Notes: generated from the sequence alone by a model not told the origin. DNA of 64,000 nt from an uncultured Gammaproteobacteria bacterium (GCA_905181885.1 CAJIZI010000001.1:1-64000); one strand, 5' to 3'. Positions 27,625 through 38,050 are shown, numbered from the stretch's first letter. Numbers and translations are program-made.

Positions 27625-28225
27625 AAAGAAAAAAAGCTGGTTGCACAACTCCATATGGCTAATTACCCTCGTTCCCTTGGTCATTGCATGGTCAATGGCT
27701 TTTACCGGTATTGGTGTGCCCGGAAGCACTAAAAATAAGGGTGAACTCATGCCAATGGGCCTCACTGTTCCAAAAAACATTATTAATGCCCAACAAGGCC
27801 ATTGGGGAATTATAGTCGTGAGTGACACCTGTAATGAAGAATGCCAACAACAACTCTTTCGTGCCCAACAACTTTACCTTGCAATGGGTAAACGTGCGGA
27901 ACGATTACAAACAGTATGGGTCTCAAATGATGTTAGACGAGAAACAAGTGATCTGGTTGTCGATGTTGCATTTAAAGATGACAATAATATAAAGCCATCT
28001 CAAACATCACTCCTTTCAGTCGAAACAGAATTTCAAAAAATGGCTCAAGTCAATGATAACGAAACGTTCAACTGGTTCAATAACAATAATATAAAGTGGC
28101 AAGATCACAGCATATTCTTTATAGACCCAAATGGAATTTTAGTTTTACGTTTCGAACCAGCACTATCTGGTCAAGACATGATGTCGGATATTAAGTGGCT
28201 ATTAAAGGCCTCTCGTCTCGGTTAA
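27617..28225 (+). CDS. Membrane-anchored SCO-like thioredoxin-fold protein in cox cluster
   Basis: The 202-residue protein has one N-terminal helix (residues about 12-30) and a periplasmic domain. TCNEEC at 71-76 gives a CxxxC pair (Cys72, Cys76), and QDHSIFFIDPNG carries His164, matching the Cys-Cys-His copper site of SCO/SenC proteins. Overall similarity to SCO looks distant, and the protein is often only listed as a conserved oxidase-cluster protein. Its position between surf1 and ctaA supports a role in copper delivery, probably to CuA of subunit II, but that is inference. Confidence 0.7.
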   Translation: MSEKKKSWLHNSIWLITLVPLVIAWSMAFTGIGVPGSTKNKGELMPMGLTVPKNIINAQQGHWGIIVVSDTCNEECQQQLFRAQQLYLAMGKRAERLQTVWVSNDVRRETSDLVVDVAFKDDNNIKPSQTSLLSVETEFQKMAQVNDNETFNWFNNNNIKWQDHSIFFIDPNGILVLRFEPALSGQDMMSDIKWLLKASRLG

Positions 28226-28250
28226 ATAAGACTATAAGGAAACATAAAGA

Positions 28251-29213
28251 GTGATCGATAAATTATGTAAGTACTCGTTTTTCATGGCACTCATAGTTGT
28301 CACACTAGGTGCACTAACACGCCTGTTAGATGCCGGCTTAGGTTGTCCTGACTGGCCTGGCTGTTATGGTCAGGTTATTCCCCCAAATTTAGCGGAACTT
28401 CCTATTATCGATGAAGGTAAAGCTTGGATGGAAATGATTCATCGTTACGTTGCTACCGCATTGGGCTTTATTATTCTGGTCCTCGCAGTGGCCATACAAA
28501 GTACATTTAATATCTCAAAAAAAATAAAATGGTTAAGTCGATTTCTATTAGTTTTAGTGATCGTTCAAGGTATTTTTGGAATGTGGACCGTTACATTAAA
28601 ACTATTACCACAAGTGGTCACCATACATTTACTCGGCGGAATGGCAATATTAGCAACTACATTTTTGCTTATTCTCATGCGCAGAACTAATCAGGAAGTA
28701 ACAGGCCCCTCTTCCAAGCCTAAAATACTTTCGCTAGTTGTCCTTGTTTTATTATCAGGCCAAATCGCATTAGGTGGCTGGACTAGTAGTACTTATTCAG
28801 GCCTCGCTTGTACTGACTTTCCAACTTGTGATGGTCAAATGTTCCCACCACTTAAAATGGAACAAGCTTTTCAACTTACTGAGTTTAGTGATAGAAATTA
28901 TGAAGGTGGTTTATTAGACTCCGAAGCACGCGTCACGATACAATACACACATCGCGTTTTGGCTCTAGTCTTATTGCTCGCTATAGTGGCATTGTTTTTC
29001 CGTCTCAGAAAAACAGAGTTATACAAGACCAGGGCTAATATTTTATTGGGCTTAACCGTATTACAAATTGTGATTGGAATTAGTACAGCTATGTTGATGC
29101 TACCCCTCTCACTTGCCCTACTGCACAATACAGGTGCCGCACTACTATTACTCTCTGTCGTTTATATTATATATAGCGTCTTTTCGACAGATGAAACAGC
29201 TCAAATAGACTAA
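28251..29213 (+). CDS. ctaA: Heme A synthase CtaA (COX15)
   Basis: The 320-residue integral membrane enzyme oxidises heme O to heme A. GTG start with AAGGA ten bases upstream. LGALTRLLDAGLGCPDWPGCYG, EMIHRYVA, TIHLLGG and YTHRVLA show the conserved histidines and the cysteine pair (GCPDWPGC), and a second CTDFPTC is present. Eight helices are expected. It precedes ctaB, which makes heme O. Confidence 0.95.
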   Translation: MIDKLCKYSFFMALIVVTLGALTRLLDAGLGCPDWPGCYGQVIPPNLAELPIIDEGKAWMEMIHRYVATALGFIILVLAVAIQSTFNISKKIKWLSRFLLVLVIVQGIFGMWTVTLKLLPQVVTIHLLGGMAILATTFLLILMRRTNQEVTGPSSKPKILSLVVLVLLSGQIALGGWTSSTYSGLACTDFPTCDGQMFPPLKMEQAFQLTEFSDRNYEGGLLDSEARVTIQYTHRVLALVLLLAIVALFFRLRKTELYKTRANILLGLTVLQIVIGISTAMLMLPLSLALLHNTGAALLLLSVVYIIYSVFSTDETAQID

Positions 29214-29239
29214 TCGCAGAGAAAATATTCACAGGTGAC

Positions 29240-30157
29240 ATGATGGAAGAAACAATTGGAACTATTAATACAATAGCTAGAGCCACCTGGAAAGATTATC
29301 TCGTCTTGTGCAAGCCAAAAGTCGTTGTACTTATGCTCGTCACTGTGCTTGTAGGAGCCTTACTTGCTATCCCTGGGTGGCCTGATGTGTTCAAGTTAAC
29401 GATAGCTCTTATCGGTATTGGTGCCTGTGCAGGTAGTGGCGCCGCAGTCAACCACATCATTGATCATCGCCTTGATACTAAAATGGCAAGAACTAAAAAT
29501 AGACCCATTGCAAAAGGACGTGTTAGCCCTAAACAAGGGCTAGTCTTTGCTTTAGTCCTTGCTATCGGCGGTTTTTCTTTATTATGGATAGTGATCAACC
29601 CCATAACGGCATGGCTAAGCCTAGCATCATTGTTAGGCTATGCTGTTGTCTACACCATGTTTTTAAAACGAGCAACGCCACAAAATATTACTATTGGTGG
29701 CCTTGCTGGCGCCATGCCGCCCCTATTAGGCTGGACTGCTATGACAGGCCACGTGGATCCCAACGCCTTATTATTGGTACTTATTATTTTTGCATGGACC
29801 CCTCCACATTTCTGGGCCCTAGCTATTCACAAAAAAGATGAATACGCAGAAGCTGATATACCAATGCTACCCGTGACGCATGGTAATCATTTCACTCGTA
29901 TTCATATTGTGCTTTATAGCTTACTGATGTTTGCAGCCACGTTAATGCCATTTATATCAGGTCTAAGTGGCTGGCTCTACCTGATGGGTATGTTATTGCT
30001 GAATGCTCGTCAATTTTGGATGGTAAAAAAAATATTTGACGAAACAAACGTCCAAGCTCCTATGGAGCTATTCAAATATTCTATTCAATATCTATTATGG
30101 CTATTTGTACTTATTCTCGTTGACCACTACGCTATCGTCAGTAGAGTTGTAGGTTAG
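29240..30157 (+). CDS. ctaB: Heme O synthase (protoheme IX farnesyltransferase)
   Basis: The 305-residue UbiA-type prenyltransferase adds farnesyl to heme b, giving heme O. The magnesium-diphosphate motif is in NHIIDHRLDTKMARTKNRP, and TPPHFWALAI plus KKDEYAEADIPMLP form the second conserved loop. ATG at 29240 or 29243 are both possible. It closes the oxidase operon. Confidence 0.96.
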   Translation: MMEETIGTINTIARATWKDYLVLCKPKVVVLMLVTVLVGALLAIPGWPDVFKLTIALIGIGACAGSGAAVNHIIDHRLDTKMARTKNRPIAKGRVSPKQGLVFALVLAIGGFSLLWIVINPITAWLSLASLLGYAVVYTMFLKRATPQNITIGGLAGAMPPLLGWTAMTGHVDPNALLLVLIIFAWTPPHFWALAIHKKDEYAEADIPMLPVTHGNHFTRIHIVLYSLLMFAATLMPFISGLSGWLYLMGMLLLNARQFWMVKKIFDETNVQAPMELFKYSIQYLLWLFVLILVDHYAIVSRVVG

Positions 30158-30476
30158 ATATTATAAGCCAGCCATAAAGGTACTTAATATAAGCGAAAAC
30201 TCAAGTTGTGATCTTAATTTTTATTCTATTTATGTTCGATAGCAGTCAAAAATAACATTGGAACATACATTACCAAGCTGCTCGCTCAAGATTCATCTAT
30301 ATAGGTATTTTAAAATCTAACCCCACTAGATAAATAAGCTATCAGATGAGTACCGAAACGCAACTAAAAATAAGAAAAAATTTATGATAGCCGTTGAGTT
30401 TTAAAATACTAGCATTCATACTTTGATTATTTAACAGACTGCTGCCAAGATAAAATAAAGAAATAAGGGGTATAAA
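30158..30476. other. Intergenic stretch between ctaB and tRNA-Cys
   Basis: The 319-base AT-rich spacer lies between convergent units. I see no ORF of note, no clear terminator hairpin and no repeat. Confidence 0.5.
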
Positions 30477-30550
30477 TGGAGGCTGCGGTCGGAATCGAAC
30501 CGGCGTTAACGGATTTGCAATCCGCTGCATGACCACTCTGCCACGCAGCC
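30477..30550 (-). tRNA. tRNA-Cys (GCA)
   Basis: The 74-base cloverleaf on the minus strand has acceptor GGCTGCG/CGCAGCC, anticodon loop TTGCAAA (GCA, Cys) and encoded CCA. It follows tRNA-Gly in the uvrC-pgsA-tRNA arrangement common in gammaproteobacteria. Confidence 0.97.
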
Positions 30551-30570
30551 TAAATATCAGATCTAAAAGC

Positions 30571-30602
30571 AAAAAAGCCGCAGTGAAACCGCGGCTTTTT
30601 TA
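30571..30602 (-). terminator. Hairpin with A/T tails between tRNA-Gly and tRNA-Cys
   Basis: AAAAAGCCGC and GCGGCTTTTT arms around a nine-base loop can act in either direction. It may end part of the transcription after tRNA-Gly, so tRNA-Cys could have lower or separate expression. Confidence 0.75.
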
Positions 30603-30608
30603 TTTGTC

Positions 30609-30684
30609 TGGAGCGGAAAACGAGATTCGAACTCGCGACCTCAACCTTGGCAAGGTTGCGCTCTACCAGCTGAGCTATTCCCGC
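30609..30684 (-). tRNA. tRNA-Gly (GCC)
   Basis: The 76-base cloverleaf on the minus strand has acceptor GCGGGAA/TTTCCGC (one G.T pair), anticodon loop CTTGCCAAG centre (GCC, Gly) and encoded CCA. It lies 51 bases after pgsA. Confidence 0.97.
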
Positions 30685-30735
30685 TTTGAAGGACTGCATT
30701 ATAGGCAGTTCATAAGATATGTCAAGCACTGATAA

Positions 30736-31287
30736 TTATGAAGTTAATATCGGCCAAGCCGCTTTTAAATAACTCAGCATTGAACTAATTGTTAGCCCTG
30801 CAGCAACATATAATAAAGTCACACCAATCTCAAAGATTGGTAAATCAAATGCAGGCGAATGATAAAGAAGACAAGCAATTGAAAGCATTTGAAAAGCAGT
30901 TTTTAATTTCCCTACGTAAGACACCTTAATAGCGCTCCTTGATCCTAATTCTGCCATCCACTCACGTAATGCCGACACGGTAATTTCACGACCAATAATT
31001 ATGACAACAGGTAATAAAATATACCACTCGTTTGTTTTAAATAGAATTAAAACCAACGCAACCGCGACAATTAATTTATCAGCAACCGGATCAATAAAGG
31101 CACCAAAGGCTGAGGCTTGATCCCACTTCCGTGCAAGATAACCATCTAACCAGTCTGTAATAGCAGCCACAACAAAAATAGCTGTTGCCCATGCTGGCGC
31201 TGATTTATAAGGTAATAAGAACACTACGATTAATACAGGTATCAAGGCAATCCGCAGCAAACTCAATATATTGGGAATATTTGACAT
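30736..31287 (-). CDS. pgsA: CDP-diacylglycerol-glycerol-3-phosphate 3-phosphatidyltransferase
   Basis: The 183-residue inner-membrane enzyme makes phosphatidylglycerol phosphate, the first step to phosphatidylglycerol and cardiolipin. The CDP-alcohol phosphatidyltransferase motif is seen as TDWLDGYLARKWDQASAFG continuing FIDPVADK, with all the metal-binding aspartates. N-terminal NIPNILSLLRI is typical. It follows uvrC by 51 bases and precedes the tRNAs. Confidence 0.96.
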   Translation of the reverse strand: MSNIPNILSLLRIALIPVLIVVFLLPYKSAPAWATAIFVVAAITDWLDGYLARKWDQASAFGAFIDPVADKLIVAVALVLILFKTNEWYILLPVVIIIGREITVSALREWMAELGSRSAIKVSYVGKLKTAFQMLSIACLLYHSPAFDLPIFEIGVTLLYVAAGLTISSMLSYLKAAWPILTS

Positions 31288-31338
31288 AACAGGTCTTTTA
31301 GCTGAATTTAATAATACAATGGTAGCACCATAAGCTGC

Positions 31339-33174
31339 TTATTTCTCATCATGGAACACATCATATATTTTTTGTGCCAATGCTTCACTAATACCATCCA
31401 CTAATGCGATATCTTCTACACCAGCCCTCTGAACCTCTTGAATTCCTCCAAATTGCTGCAATAACTTCTGTCGACGCTTTGGGCCCATTCCATCAATACC
31501 CTCTAAAGGTGATATTTTTCTGGATTTGGCACGTCGTTGCCTGTGGCCAGTAATGGCAAAACGATGAGCTTCATCTCTGACTTGTTGTAACAAATGCAAC
31601 GCTGGTGAGTCTGCATTCAAGTCAACCTCTCCAGACCGGCCCACTAAAAATAATGTTTCTTCACCTGGTTTACGAGCAGGACCTTTTGCAATACCTAAAA
31701 TTTCTATATCTAACTGCAGTTCGGCCATGACTGCTTTCGCCTCAGTTAATTGTCCTTTACCACCATCAATCAATAATAGATCTGGTCGTTTACCCTCACC
31801 TTTTTGCAAGCGCTTATAGCGCCGGCTTAATGCTTGATTCATTGCTGCGTAATCATCACCAGGCGTAATACCATCAATATTAAACTTTCTATAATCACTT
31901 TTAATCGCACCTTCCAAGCCAAACACCACACAAGATCCTACTGTTTTTTCACCGCTCGTATGACTAATATCAAAGCACTCAATGCGCTTTGGCATCTCTT
32001 CTAAGTCAAGCGCTTCTTGTAAGCATTCAAAACGCTTTAATAAATTAGAACGACTACTCAAACGCTGAACGAGACTAACTTCAGCATTAACCATAGCCAT
32101 CTTCATCCATCGAACACTTGGCCCCCGTTGTGGGCAACGTAATAAAACGCGATGTTTTGACTCTGACTTTAGGACTGATTGAAGTAGTGACATATCATCG
32201 AACTCATGACTGATCAATACTTCTGTCGGCACGTTCTTTCCTAAATAATATTGAGGAATAAATGCCGATAGTAGTTCTTCTGGTGAACTGCCTGATGAGC
32301 CCTTTGGAAAGTAACTTTTGCTCCCCAAGCTATGTCCACCTCTAATAAAACTTACTTCAACAACAGACATCCCATCTCGTACAATCGCAGCTAGTACGTC
32401 TAAGTCCCCCTGCTCAGCACTTACATATTGGCGTTCTTGCACACGCCGAAGATTAATTATTTTATCTCGGATCGATGCTGCTTTTTCAAAAGATAATTCA
32501 GCCGAAGCTACTTCCATTTGGTCTGATAAATCATCAACAACTTGTTGGTTTTTACCCTCTAAAAACAGAATGGTATGCTGAATATCCTTTTGGTAGTCTT
32601 CTATAGATATAAGACCAACACAAGGCGCTGTGCAACGCTTGATCTGATATTGCAAGCACGGTCTAGATCGGTTTGCATAATAAGCATCGTCGCATTGTCT
32701 GACGGGAAATATTTTCTGTAGTAAATGTAAACTCTCTCTGACCGCACCGGCACTTGGGTAAGGCCCAAAATATTGTCCTTTTTTACGCTTAGTACCCCTA
32801 TGGAGGCCGATCCGAGGAAATGAGTCTCCTGAAATAAATAAGTAAGGATAAGTTTTATCATCTCGTAATAAAATGTTGTAACGAGGCATCAACTCCTTAA
32901 TTAGATTATTTTCAAGGATAAGAGCTTCATTTTCTGTATGCGTGACTGTTGTTTCTATATGGTCAATTTGCGCTACCATCACAGTATTCTTTCGCGTCAA
33001 ACCACTTAAGCGAAAATAACTAGCCACCCTCTTTTTTAGGTTTTTAGCTTTGCCAACATAAATGACGGTATCAGTATTATCAACCATTCGATACACACCA
33101 GGACGACTGGTCAGTTTGTCAAGGAATGCCGCCGAATCAAACGGCGTTGTTTGTTGATCTATTTCTTCTGTCAT
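31339..33174 (-). CDS. uvrC: UvrABC excinuclease subunit C
   Basis: The 611-residue nuclease makes both incisions in nucleotide excision repair. The N-terminal GIY-YIG domain shows GVYRMVDNTDTVIYVGKAKN, the UvrB-interaction helix pair lies near residue 210-235 (LSFEKAASIRDKI), the C-terminal RNase H-like domain has ECFDISHTSG and LLIDGGKGQL with catalytic Asp residues, and a helix-hairpin-helix domain ends the protein. Mfd, its transcription-coupled partner, begins 185 bases away in the other direction. Confidence 0.97.
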   Translation of the reverse strand: MTEEIDQQTTPFDSAAFLDKLTSRPGVYRMVDNTDTVIYVGKAKNLKKRVASYFRLSGLTRKNTVMVAQIDHIETTVTHTENEALILENNLIKELMPRYNILLRDDKTYPYLFISGDSFPRIGLHRGTKRKKGQYFGPYPSAGAVRESLHLLQKIFPVRQCDDAYYANRSRPCLQYQIKRCTAPCVGLISIEDYQKDIQHTILFLEGKNQQVVDDLSDQMEVASAELSFEKAASIRDKIINLRRVQERQYVSAEQGDLDVLAAIVRDGMSVVEVSFIRGGHSLGSKSYFPKGSSGSSPEELLSAFIPQYYLGKNVPTEVLISHEFDDMSLLQSVLKSESKHRVLLRCPQRGPSVRWMKMAMVNAEVSLVQRLSSRSNLLKRFECLQEALDLEEMPKRIECFDISHTSGEKTVGSCVVFGLEGAIKSDYRKFNIDGITPGDDYAAMNQALSRRYKRLQKGEGKRPDLLLIDGGKGQLTEAKAVMAELQLDIEILGIAKGPARKPGEETLFLVGRSGEVDLNADSPALHLLQQVRDEAHRFAITGHRQRRAKSRKISPLEGIDGMGPKRRQKLLQQFGGIQEVQRAGVEDIALVDGISEALAQKIYDVFHDEK

Positions 33175-33358
33175 AACAGTCTGAAATTTTGCCCCAAAAT
33201 TTGATGATCATTTTTACTAAAATGCATTATCTCATATACGCTATCACCAATAAATTAATGTTACTTGGAAACAAGAACATCGACTCAAAAGAATTAATTG
33301 GTCTTATAATGCCAATATATGTGAGAATGTCATCCTTTAAATCATCTGTTTATCAACA

Positions 33359-36300
33359 ATGTCATCACCTGTCGCACTAAGCCCTTTAAAACCCATACTT
33401 CCTGAAAACACTCATGATGCCTTTCAGGCCGGTCAACTCTATGGTAGTGCACAGGGTTTATTACTTGCTAACGCTGCCCAGCAACACGATGGACCCATAT
33501 TAGTACTGACTGATGATGCGGTAAGTGCTCATAAATTAGAAATTGAAGCACGGTTTTACTTTGGAGAAACAAGTCTTCCAATTTTACACTTTCCTGATTG
33601 GGAAACTCTGCCCTACGATACTTTTTCTCCACATCAAGACATAATTTCCGAACGCCTTGAGACACTTCATCAATTACCAAACTTTAAACGAGGCATATTA
33701 TTAGTACCAATAACCACAATAATGCACCGCATTTCGCCACGCTCTTTTTTAGAAAGTAACACTTTATTTTTACGAACTGGTGATATCTTTGATTTGGAAA
33801 AATGGCGGAGTAAACTTGAAAAAGCTGGCTACCGCAATGTTTCACAGGTAATGGAGCATGGAGAGTTTGCTGTTCGCGGTGCTATTATCGACCTATACCC
33901 TATGGGAAGTAAACATCCCTATCGAATTGATTTATTTGATGATGAAATAGACAGTCTTAGATCGTTTGACCCTGAAACTCAGCGTTCGATTGAAAATATT
34001 AGCTCATTAGAATTACTTCCTGCTAGAGAGTTCCCAGTCAGTGATAATAGTATTCAGCATTTTCGACACCGGTTTAGAGAGCAGTTTGAGGGAGACCCAC
34101 AAAAAAGTCTTATCTACCGAGAAGTAAGTGAAGGTAATATGCCGGGGGGTATCGAATATTATCTCCCTTTATTTCTTGAAAAAACCAATAGCTTAGTAGA
34201 TTACCTGCCCGACAACACCTTACTAGTCAATATTAATGATCCACACCAAGCAGCTACTGATTTCTGGCAGGAAATTAATCAGCGCTACCAAGAACATTAC
34301 ATCGATAAAGAAAGACCTCTACTCCCTCCTCAGCTCGTTTTTTTCCCAGTCGAAGAACTGTTTGCAAAATTCAAAGAATATAAGCGGCTTCATAGTCAAT
34401 CCTTTGAGTTAGAAAAAGGGGTCGGTAAGCAGAACTACCTCACTACAATTCCGCCACAAATGACACTTACAGCACAACAAGATAGGCCATGCGAAGCGCT
34501 AACTAAATTTATTGATAACTTTGATGGCCGCATTCTTTTTGCAGCAGAAACTGCAGGGCGGCGAGAAACGTTGCTGGATATATTACGCGAGAATGGCATC
34601 CTGCCAAAAGTGTATGTCAATTGGGATCAATTTCTCATAGACGATACCCCTCTTGGCATAGTAATAGCACCACTAGAACAAGGGCTGGTTCTAATTCAAA
34701 ATAAACTAGCCGTCATAGCAGAGCCACAGTTGTTTGGTCAACAAGTAATGCAGCGCCGTAGGCGTAGTCGTAAAAAACGAGATTCAGATGCTGTTATACG
34801 TAACCTAGCAGAACTTACTATTGGCAATGCCGTTGTACACGAAGATCATGGAGTCGGCCGCTACCTAGGGCTTCAAACACTCGATGTTGGCGATGTTACA
34901 ACTGAGTATGTCACCCTCGAATATGCCAAAAGTGACAAACTATATGTTCCTGTCGCAGCACTTGACCTTATAAGCCGTTATTCAGGAGCCGCCCCCGAAC
35001 TAGCGCCCCTTCATAAGCTGGGTTCAGGTCAATGGGAAAGAGCCAAACGCCGTGCGGCTGAAAAAGTTCGAGATGTAGCTGCAGAATTGCTTGATATTTA
35101 CGCTCAGCGTGCAGCTCATAAGAAAACGCCTCTAGATACTCCTGACGAGCAATACAACTCGTTTATAGCTGCTTTTCCATTCGAAACTACGCCCGATCAG
35201 CATGATGCAATCGAAGATGTCATAAAAGATATGACTTCTGACTCACCAATGGATCGTCTTGTTTGCGGTGACGTTGGCTTTGGTAAAACAGAAGTAGCTA
35301 TGCGTGCAGCCTTTTTAGCCACACAATCAGGCAAACAAGTCTTAGTATTGGTGCCCACAACATTATTAGCTCAACAACACTATGAAAACTTTAAAGATCG
35401 CTTTGCAGATTGGCCGGTTCACATTGAGGTGATGTCACGCTTTCGCTCCAAAAAACAGCTCGATAACGTTAAGCAATCCATGTCAGATGGCACTGCAGAT
35501 ATCATTATTGGAACCCATAAACTGCTTCAACAAGATATTAACCCAAAACGCTTAGGACTCTTCATACTTGATGAAGAGCATCGGTTTGGTGTTACCCAAA
35601 AAGAACAGATAAAAAAATACCGTGCAGAAATAGATGTACTAACGCTCACCGCTACTCCAATTCCTCGCACACTAAATATGTCGATATCTGGGATCAGAGA
35701 TCTTTCCATTATTGCTACCCCACCAGCACGCCGTTTAGCCATAAAAACATTTGTACAAGAATGGAAACAAGACAATATTCGTGAAGGGATCTTGCGTGAA
35801 ATAAAACGTGGGGGTCAAGTTTACTTTCTTCATAATAAGGTTGAAGATATAGACCGTGTTGCTCGTGATATTGAACGGCTATTACCTGAAGCTAAAGTTG
35901 CAGTTGCACATGGTCAAATGCGTGAACGTGAGCTTGAACAAGTAATGCTGGACTTCTACCATCAGCGTTTTAATGTGCTCGTCTGCACCACAATTATCGA
36001 AACAGGTATCGACATTCCCTCTGCCAATACTATCTTCATCGATAGGGCAGACAAGCTAGGCTTAGCTCAGCTCTATCAGATCCGAGGTCGCGTAGGCCGT
36101 TCACATCATCGAGCCTATGCATACTTAATAGTACCCCCCCAAAAATCAATGACCAAAGATGCGATAAAACGTTTAGAAGCGATTGAATCTATTGAAGACT
36201 TGGGTGCCGGCTTCACCTTAGCAACACATGACATGGAAATCCGTGGCGCAGGTGAACTTTTAGGCGATGACCAAAGTGGTCAAATGCAAGAGATTGGTTT

Positions 36301-36823
36301 TGGCTTGTATAACGAACTCCTTGAACGAGCTGTTAACGCATTAAAATCAGGCCAAGAACCGACTTTATCAATGTCCGATAGGAAATTTATCGAGATAGAT
36401 TTACATGTTCCCGCCCTTATTCCTGATGACTATCTCCCGGATGTCCACACCCGCCTTGTTCTCTATAAACGAATTTCAGCAGCAAAAGACAATGAGGCTT
36501 TAAAAGAATTACAAGTTGAAATGATCGATCGATTTGGGCTGCTTCCCGAGCAAAGCCAAACCTTATTTGCCATTCATGAGTTACGGTTTAAGGCAAAACT
36601 GCTTGGCATTCGAAAAATAGATGTTTATGAGCAGGGGGGCCGTATTATATTTGAACAAACACCCAATGTTGACTCCATGACTCTTATTCAGTTAATACAA
36701 AATAAACCCGCTAAGTACAAGCTCGATGGCCAAGATAAACTTCGTTTTACTGACAATATGCCCGAAGCAGATGACCGTTTATTAGTACTCAATGATTTAT
36801 TAAATAACTTACAAAAAAACTAA
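33359..36823 (+). CDS. mfd: Transcription-repair coupling factor Mfd
   Basis: The 1154-residue motor removes RNA polymerase stalled at DNA damage and recruits UvrA. Domain order is complete: UvrB-homology region (about 20-350), the RNA polymerase-interacting domain (GNAVVHEDHGVGRYLG, about 490), a RecG-like helicase with Walker A in CGDVGFGKTEVAMRAA (about 640) and DEEHRFG, the QxxGRxGR-type motif in QIRGRVGRSHHRAYAYL, and the C-terminal TRCF domain that masks UvrA binding. Next to divergent uvrC, it forms a repair pair. Confidence 0.97.
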   Translation: MSSPVALSPLKPILPENTHDAFQAGQLYGSAQGLLLANAAQQHDGPILVLTDDAVSAHKLEIEARFYFGETSLPILHFPDWETLPYDTFSPHQDIISERLETLHQLPNFKRGILLVPITTIMHRISPRSFLESNTLFLRTGDIFDLEKWRSKLEKAGYRNVSQVMEHGEFAVRGAIIDLYPMGSKHPYRIDLFDDEIDSLRSFDPETQRSIENISSLELLPAREFPVSDNSIQHFRHRFREQFEGDPQKSLIYREVSEGNMPGGIEYYLPLFLEKTNSLVDYLPDNTLLVNINDPHQAATDFWQEINQRYQEHYIDKERPLLPPQLVFFPVEELFAKFKEYKRLHSQSFELEKGVGKQNYLTTIPPQMTLTAQQDRPCEALTKFIDNFDGRILFAAETAGRRETLLDILRENGILPKVYVNWDQFLIDDTPLGIVIAPLEQGLVLIQNKLAVIAEPQLFGQQVMQRRRRSRKKRDSDAVIRNLAELTIGNAVVHEDHGVGRYLGLQTLDVGDVTTEYVTLEYAKSDKLYVPVAALDLISRYSGAAPELAPLHKLGSGQWERAKRRAAEKVRDVAAELLDIYAQRAAHKKTPLDTPDEQYNSFIAAFPFETTPDQHDAIEDVIKDMTSDSPMDRLVCGDVGFGKTEVAMRAAFLATQSGKQVLVLVPTTLLAQQHYENFKDRFADWPVHIEVMSRFRSKKQLDNVKQSMSDGTADIIIGTHKLLQQDINPKRLGLFILDEEHRFGVTQKEQIKKYRAEIDVLTLTATPIPRTLNMSISGIRDLSIIATPPARRLAIKTFVQEWKQDNIREGILREIKRGGQVYFLHNKVEDIDRVARDIERLLPEAKVAVAHGQMRERELEQVMLDFYHQRFNVLVCTTIIETGIDIPSANTIFIDRADKLGLAQLYQIRGRVGRSHHRAYAYLIVPPQKSMTKDAIKRLEAIESIEDLGAGFTLATHDMEIRGAGELLGDDQSGQMQEIGFGLYNELLERAVNALKSGQEPTLSMSDRKFIEIDLHVPALIPDDYLPDVHTRLVLYKRISAAKDNEALKELQVEMIDRFGLLPEQSQTLFAIHELRFKAKLLGIRKIDVYEQGGRIIFEQTPNVDSMTLIQLIQNKPAKYKLDGQDKLRFTDNMPEADDRLLVLNDLLNNLQKN

Positions 36824-36893
36824 TTAAACCTATATGTGTCAAGTCTTTAGTGAGCATGGTAATAAAAAATTCTAAATCAGTAAAATAAAAACT

Positions 36894-37898
36894 TTAAGCT
36901 ATTTTTTCTAACCTTCCTGTCTTAGTAGACTTCAATGCTGCAACAATCGTTTGGCAGTTCGCTCTTGCATCCGCAACTGACAAATCCGGCAAAGTATTAT
37001 TTAAAACACAATCACTAAAATGTTCGATTTCTTTAACAAAATGATTAGCTATCTCAAGTTTTACTTTGTGTTGTTCTCCTGCATCAGTCCACCATGAGAT
37101 AACTGGTGCATCATCAGGGTTTTGCCATACCGTATCGCACTTTATTCCGCCTAGTGTGCCAATAATTTCATATTCACTCCGCCGTGCACGTTCAAAGCTC
37201 ATATCAAAATGGGCATATCGGCCATTATCAAAATCCAAGATACCGCTCAAACTTATATCTGCCCCACTCTCCAACAGTTTAGCCATTGCCATTACTGATT
37301 TAGGCTCACTATCAAACCATTTTCGCGCCGTATGAACAGCGTATGGCCCAATGTCCCACATCGCACCACCACCATTATCAATGTCTCTCTCCAAACGATA
37401 CATTCGTGCTGGTTTCATAGGAAAAGAAAAGCATGTCTTTACAGTTCTCACTTCTCCAATTGCACCTGATTTAATCAACCCATCCACATAATCATGTTGA
37501 GGATGAAAACAGTACATAAACCCCTCCATAACATGCACATTCTGTTGTTTAGCTGCACTCGAAATCGCATCAATATCTTCAACGGATAAAGCCATGGGTT
37601 TTTCAATCAAGACATGCTTACCTTGCTCAATTGCTTTAAGCGCCCACTCAGTATGTTCTTCATTAGCCATAGGTAAATAAATCGCATCAATATCAGCATT
37701 ATTTAATAATAAAGCAGGAGAATCGTAAGCCTTAACATCTGTTTCATTCGGTGCATACTTTGCCAAAATATCAGCCGCAGCTCCCGGTCTACGACTAGCT
37801 ATTGCAATAAGCTTACTATTCCCAGCTTCAATAATGGCTGGCATCAAGCGTTCATTCACCCGTGCAGCGCCTAAAATTCCCCAACGTACAACTTTCAT
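36894..37898 (-). CDS. Gfo/Idh/MocA-family oxidoreductase
   Basis: The 334-residue NAD(P)-dependent dehydrogenase has an N-terminal Rossmann fold (RWGILGAARVNERLMPA), the EKPMALS lysine-proline motif near residue 99 and a C-terminal alpha/beta domain with GGGAMWDIGPYAVHTARKWF. Family members oxidise or reduce sugars and related polyols; the substrate here is unknown. It converges with mfd and stands alone. Confidence 0.88.
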   Translation of the reverse strand: MKVVRWGILGAARVNERLMPAIIEAGNSKLIAIASRRPGAAADILAKYAPNETDVKAYDSPALLLNNADIDAIYLPMANEEHTEWALKAIEQGKHVLIEKPMALSVEDIDAISSAAKQQNVHVMEGFMYCFHPQHDYVDGLIKSGAIGEVRTVKTCFSFPMKPARMYRLERDIDNGGGAMWDIGPYAVHTARKWFDSEPKSVMAMAKLLESGADISLSGILDFDNGRYAHFDMSFERARRSEYEIIGTLGGIKCDTVWQNPDDAPVISWWTDAGEQHKVKLEIANHFVKEIEHFSDCVLNNTLPDLSVADARANCQTIVAALKSTKTGRLEKIA

Positions 37899-38050
37899 GT
37901 TTCACTCCCTAATGTATTATTACCACTCATCATACCTAATTAAACCTAAGGCAATTAAAGTAGCCTCGCAAAAAGCGACTTTTTATCATTTCAATTTTAA
38001 CCTATGGTAAGCTCACAAGCAGTTTACCAATCAACAATAAGGAATCTATC

